Shown here: one piece after another, positions 60,041 through 64,000 of the stretch
Numbering within the stretch: the first letter of the stretch is position 1
Layout: every line of letters starts with the position of its first letter
NCBI GenBank assembly: GCA_008638375.1
Contig: CM018038.1
Location: 34,648,169-34,712,168 of the forward strand
Direction of reading: 5' to 3'
DNA from: Nyssa sinensis
Lineage: Eukaryota > Streptophyta > Magnoliopsida > Cornales > Nyssaceae
DNA length: 64,000 nucleotides
Made by a program: the position numbers and the translations under genes
Notes under the pieces: model-generated
The model's database searches: none
What the model was told of the DNA's origin: nothing
Seen by the model: the letters and a program-made list of their open reading frames with translations, nothing else

Positions 60041-61440
60041 GTGGCGACTCTGTTAGGGGTTTAGAGTGCTAGAATCAATATTGTGTTCATCTACAAGGCT
60101 TTTGTTATTGTTGTGTACTCAATTCCTGTATTATTCTATTTATTGCTTGAATGGATGAAGGGATGAATGGATATATGTAATTCATGAGCTAATGAATTTA
60201 AAAATTGGAACACCAAACACACACTTCACCTCATGACATATGCATATGCACTACATACCATTTTAACCCCCGAACGGCCGATAACCCACACCTCAGTTCG
60301 TTCCTTACTGCTGAGAATGCTAGTAAAAGCCTTCCACTCCCCAAGCCCGTACCAGTTGACTAGGGAAGCCTCCAATAGTACCCTGTGAGGTATATCAAAG
60401 GGATAGTGTCGTACCATTTGACTGACGTTGTTTCTTTAATGACCATGGGAGGTATATAACACTAACTATCGAGGGGAACCTAAAGCCTATATTACCCAAC
60501 TTAACGTAATAAATTTTAGTTCACCTTAGCCTTTGGTTTAAGTGAAAAACTCAGTTTTTTCATAAGACACTCACTAACCTTAGCAAAAAATTACATCACG
60601 AGAAAACCTAAAAAAAGCCAGATCGACACACCCTCTGTGTGCCGATCAGCACACAGTGTGTGCTTGCCCAATTTTGCAATTTCGTGAATTTTTTTTGAAG
60701 TTCTGACTTTTTTCTAAAAAGAACTTAGTTTTTCTCACTATTGGGCCTTTAAACATGACTTTTTTTTAGCTTTTCAAACCACTAGCGAATCATTAATGTG
60801 GAACAACAAAATAACTTAAAAAAAAAAATTGGGCCTACTCTCATCATAATTTGAAAATCCTTTTGAGTGTCCTAATTCTTAATGTCCAATTCAAGTGAGG
60901 TTTAGAAGTCAAATCTTTTCCTGATTATTTAGGAATATTTTCCTCAAAATCTAGAAGTAATTTTTTCTACCCCACTAGGATTGAATTCCTTTTCACAAGT
61001 CTTTTCTCTTATCAATTCTTTAGGACTCTTTTCCTCGTCAGTTTCTTTTCATGTTCTAGGCATCACCTCTTCTCGTTGGGGTCAAATCCATTCATGACAT
61101 TGGAGTAATCTTTCATCTTCATGGTTAGGAATTATTTACCAAAGCTTTCACATTCTTTTAGCACTTAGAGGCTACCTAGGCATGATGCGCCTAGTTTTCT
61201 TCAAAGTTCAAAAAAAATTCAAAAGTCTGAAAACTTAAAAATATGTGCTTCTTTTCTAGTCAATTTCTCAAAGCATTCATTGAACCTATTTTACTCTTAA
61301 GTTTTTTAAATCAATAGAATATTTTTAGCTATTGGCTTGGATTCAAACTTCTTCGCATTCATTTGGCAATCAAAGATTTGGTTCTCCACATTCATGCGTA
61401 TATATATACAAAAAAATATGTATATATATATATATGTGTG
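60041..61440 (+). mobile_element. Leader of the family D element, truncated
   Basis: Begins with the primer-binding site, then a non-coding leader. A dyad-rich stretch (60627-60662) includes gcacacagtgtgtgc. No gag motif was seen before the block ends at 61440, where another LTR starts. Confidence 0.55.
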
Positions 61441-63060
61441 TGTTGGTTGGTCCCTTGGTGTGAAACTAACCTATACAGGGGGGTTGAATAGGTTTGTTCT
61501 AAAATTCTTAATTCTTTCCATTCTTCAATCACAACACTAACAACTACAATGATGACATAATATATGAATTGTAAATTCAATCAATATTCAACATTTATGA
61601 TCAATTCAACTATAAGCTTAATCCACCCAATGTCGTAACCTTGTAGTGTTCAATATACAAACCATTCAACACAGGCCTAATTGATCTACTAATCTAATTC
61701 AAATGTCAATTTCACAATTCAAGTAGAAATTAGATTATATGATCAATTTTTAATTCCATAATTCAATTTACAAATCCAATTGCACAATTAAGGTTTTCAA
61801 TTATTTAATTGATGTTCAAATTTCATAATTCATGAAAACTTAAATCTCAATTAAGCAAGAGCATTCAATTCAAGCAAATTGTAAATTGCACAACATTAAA
61901 AGTAAGAGAGTTGCAGACCGAAGTAATGATGGAGAAACCACCATGAAAAACTATCCAAGGTATAAAACTCTAGAGTCGGCCATGCTCATGAAAGAATCCA
62001 ATATGAGTGAGATTGAATTACAACGCGATGAAGAATCGGACTTAGTACTTTATGCTCCGTTCTACTCAACCATCTTCAATCTCCCTTGAATCCACAAGCG
62101 TCCTCCATAGCTAGAATCTTCATACAACCGCACGCTCCTCACGGTCTTAGATTCCTCCGATCGACACTCTCTATAATTGCAACTCCCCACAATCTCGAAC
62201 TCTTTCGATCGCTCAATATTGAATCTAAAAGGTTGAACTCACACTCTTCAATGGGAATTGAACGAAATTGAGACTCTATATTTGACTTGGATCATGTGAT
62301 GTGATCAAAATCAATGAATGATAAGAGTAGAGATATATATGAACTATATATATATATATGAATGTTCACTCATGAAAGCCCTAAATCCTCTCAAGTGTTT
62401 ATCTCTCACAAACGAAACTCTCTCTAACTCTGTTCTCACTAATCTCAAATTGAATTTTTCATGAATTTATATCATAGAGATCGGATCTCAAAAGAGGCTT
62501 GAAAATAGAAAATGTTTCCCTTTCGCGCAGTGTTCGTTCGAACGAATCAGTAGTTCGTTCGAATGAGTAATGAACGAATATCAAACGAGTAAATATGGAG
62601 GTTGCAGCCCTTCATTTGATGCAGTCCTTTCGAACGAGATCGGATGAGTAAGAACGAGCTCCTCAGTTGTTCGTTCGAACGAGTAACAAGGAGTTGCTCA
62701 TTCTCTATTTGCTTTGTGAACTCAATTTTTCTAAGTATTTTCAAATATGCATTTTTGAAAAGATTATTTCACAACACAAGTCAACTACACACATATGATG
62801 ATATGATCTCAATTATATGCTATGCATGCAATGTGTGAATGTGTGAAATCCAAATCAAAACAAAAGCTCAAAATACCCAAATTATCCTTCATGAACCAAG
62901 TCAACCGATAGATATGCACAATGATGAAGCTTGGATTGTCTTGGAGTAGAATGGGGCATTGAGATACTATAAACCTATAACAAATGTAATGATTACAATC
63001 AATACACTCTTTTTTAAATCGGATTAGTCAATTACAATATCGGACCCCTTAGTCCTAACA
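61441..63060 (-). mobile_element. LTR, family C, second copy (minus strand)
   Basis: On the minus strand it starts TGTTAGGACTAAGGGGTCCG at 63060 and ends GGGACCAACCAACA at 61441. Near its 3' end is ctattcaacccccctgtat, a motif common just before the PBS of plant copia elements. No PBS follows, so it is a solo or truncated LTR. Repeated ttcgttcgaacgaa-type words lie at 62525-62690. No matching target duplication. Confidence 0.75.
62525..62690. repeat. Cluster of TTCGAACGA palindromes
   Basis: ttcgttcgaacgaa or close variants occur about five times, with related shorter words between. The copy at 55702-56869 has degraded forms (ctcgttcgaacc near 56240). Confidence 0.8.
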
Positions 63061-63904
63061 ATATATATTCATGCATATACTTATATATATATATGTATAG
63101 AGGTGACAAAAATTGTATGTGGTGTATGTATTTAAATGTGCTAATATGTGTATAGGAGTTTGTGATGTGTGTACAAATGAGTGAAGGAAAGAAGTGGCAA
63201 GGTAGACTGCCCCTTCAAGCATGAAATTGAAAGAGCATGAGAGGGTTGTAGCAGTTGCAACTGCCGCCCAAATGAGAGGAAGTAATTGAAAGAAAAGATA
63301 GGTAGAGAGAGATGGTGGAGTGTAGCCACATATATATATATATACACACATATACTAAAAAACCTATAAGGGTTTGGTGAGATAAAAGTGAGAGAAAAGG
63401 AAGCAACAGTAGTGCTGCGCAAGGGAAGCAAGAGAAAAAAGAGCAATCGAAGAGAGAGCAAACAAGGTAAAATTTGTCTCACTAAAAATTTTCCATTGTA
63501 GCTTTAGTTTAATCAATTTAGAATGCAGATATGAGATTTTTGTTGTTGTTCAGTAGCTTAGGAGCAAAAGCAGGGTTTGAAAGACACCATAATATCAAAC
63601 CCAGCCGTGAATAGCCATTAATGGACCTCGAAGCGTAGGTCTGAATTCATGGAAGCCAAATGGGTTTCCATCACTTGGGACTTAAACTAAAGGCCATAAG
63701 GATCCTAAAGCAACAAAAATCAGCTTCAATGGATTAAAAACAAGGGAGAAACCAATGTTGTAGTCACGGGTTTCGAAGTGGGTTCGATCAAAACAAGTAC
63801 TAAGCTTGTGATTGATCATGGGGAATGAAAACCCATGATGAGGGAAGACAATACAACAAACCCAACTAAAAGAGAGTGAGAAATCATTTGTTGCGGAGGG
63901 ATAC
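63061..63904 (+). mobile_element. LTR fragment related to 6425-10435
   Basis: It has the same order of features as 6660-7520: TA/TG microsatellites, GA-rich leader, a gtctgaa...aaatgggttt stretch (63639-63669, compare 7246-7273), then atcatggggaatgaaaaccc. No protein is encoded; open frames here are microsatellite translations. Confidence 0.45.
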
Positions 63905-64000
63905 CATTTGAATATCATTCAAGGTCCCACTGTATGAATATCACCTAGAAAGGGGGGAGGTTGAATAGATAGGTCTTAGAATAAAATTATCTCCTATGTT
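63905..64000 (-). mobile_element. Start of another LTR 3' end, cut by the window
   Basis: aaggtcccactgtatgaatatcacctagaaaggggggaggttgaat aligns with the 61449-61490 segment of the family C LTR (ttggtccc...aggggggttgaat). The rest lies beyond the window. Confidence 0.5.

Overview
The window reads as nuclear DNA of a flowering plant, probably a eudicot. It is AT-rich and gene-poor, with GT-AG introns, plant LTR retrotransposons of several lineages, a hAT element with plant-type subterminal repeats, a tRNA-derived SINE and many TA/GA/CA microsatellites. I see no CRISPR array, bacterial operon, rRNA or tRNA gene, and no obvious organellar insert. The species cannot be named from the sequence.

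Only one gene looks intact and host-like: a four-exon minus-strand gene at 13991-19286 that would encode a 446-residue coiled-coil protein. Splice phases join without a stop. Intron 3 carries a SINE with 12-bp target duplications and a (GA)n tract; intron 1 may hold a small terminal-inverted-repeat element.

Almost everything else is layered transposons. From left to right: a truncated LTR (1 to about 1352); a broken Ty1/copia fragment (1498-2430); a Ty3/gypsy chromovirus (3502-12684, minus strand, TSD ttgtg) whose reverse transcriptase is split by a 4.0-kb solo LTR (6425-10435, TSD gttgt); the host gene; a Tat-lineage gypsy element (20577-30432, minus strand, TSD agaga) that carries an antisense spliced gene-like unit and a 64-bp tandem array between integrase and the 3' LTR; an inverted pair of 195-bp TRIM-type LTRs (31505-32084); a broken hAT transposon (about 32945-36941); a LARD-like element with LTRs of about 3.65 kb (37614-51837, minus strand, TSD aggac), also with an antisense coding remnant inside and a 3.5-kb solo LTR (40164-43685) nested in one LTR; then LTRs and fragments of at least three more families (52175 to the end), including a 3.2-kb LTR containing a minisatellite of hairpin-forming 32-bp units (58401-59090).

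Nearly all transposon coding regions contain stops and frameshifts, so these are relics. Boundaries marked as exact rest on matching target-site duplications, primer-binding sites and polypurine tracts read directly from the sequence. Family names rest on recognised protein motifs. Percent identities were judged by eye.
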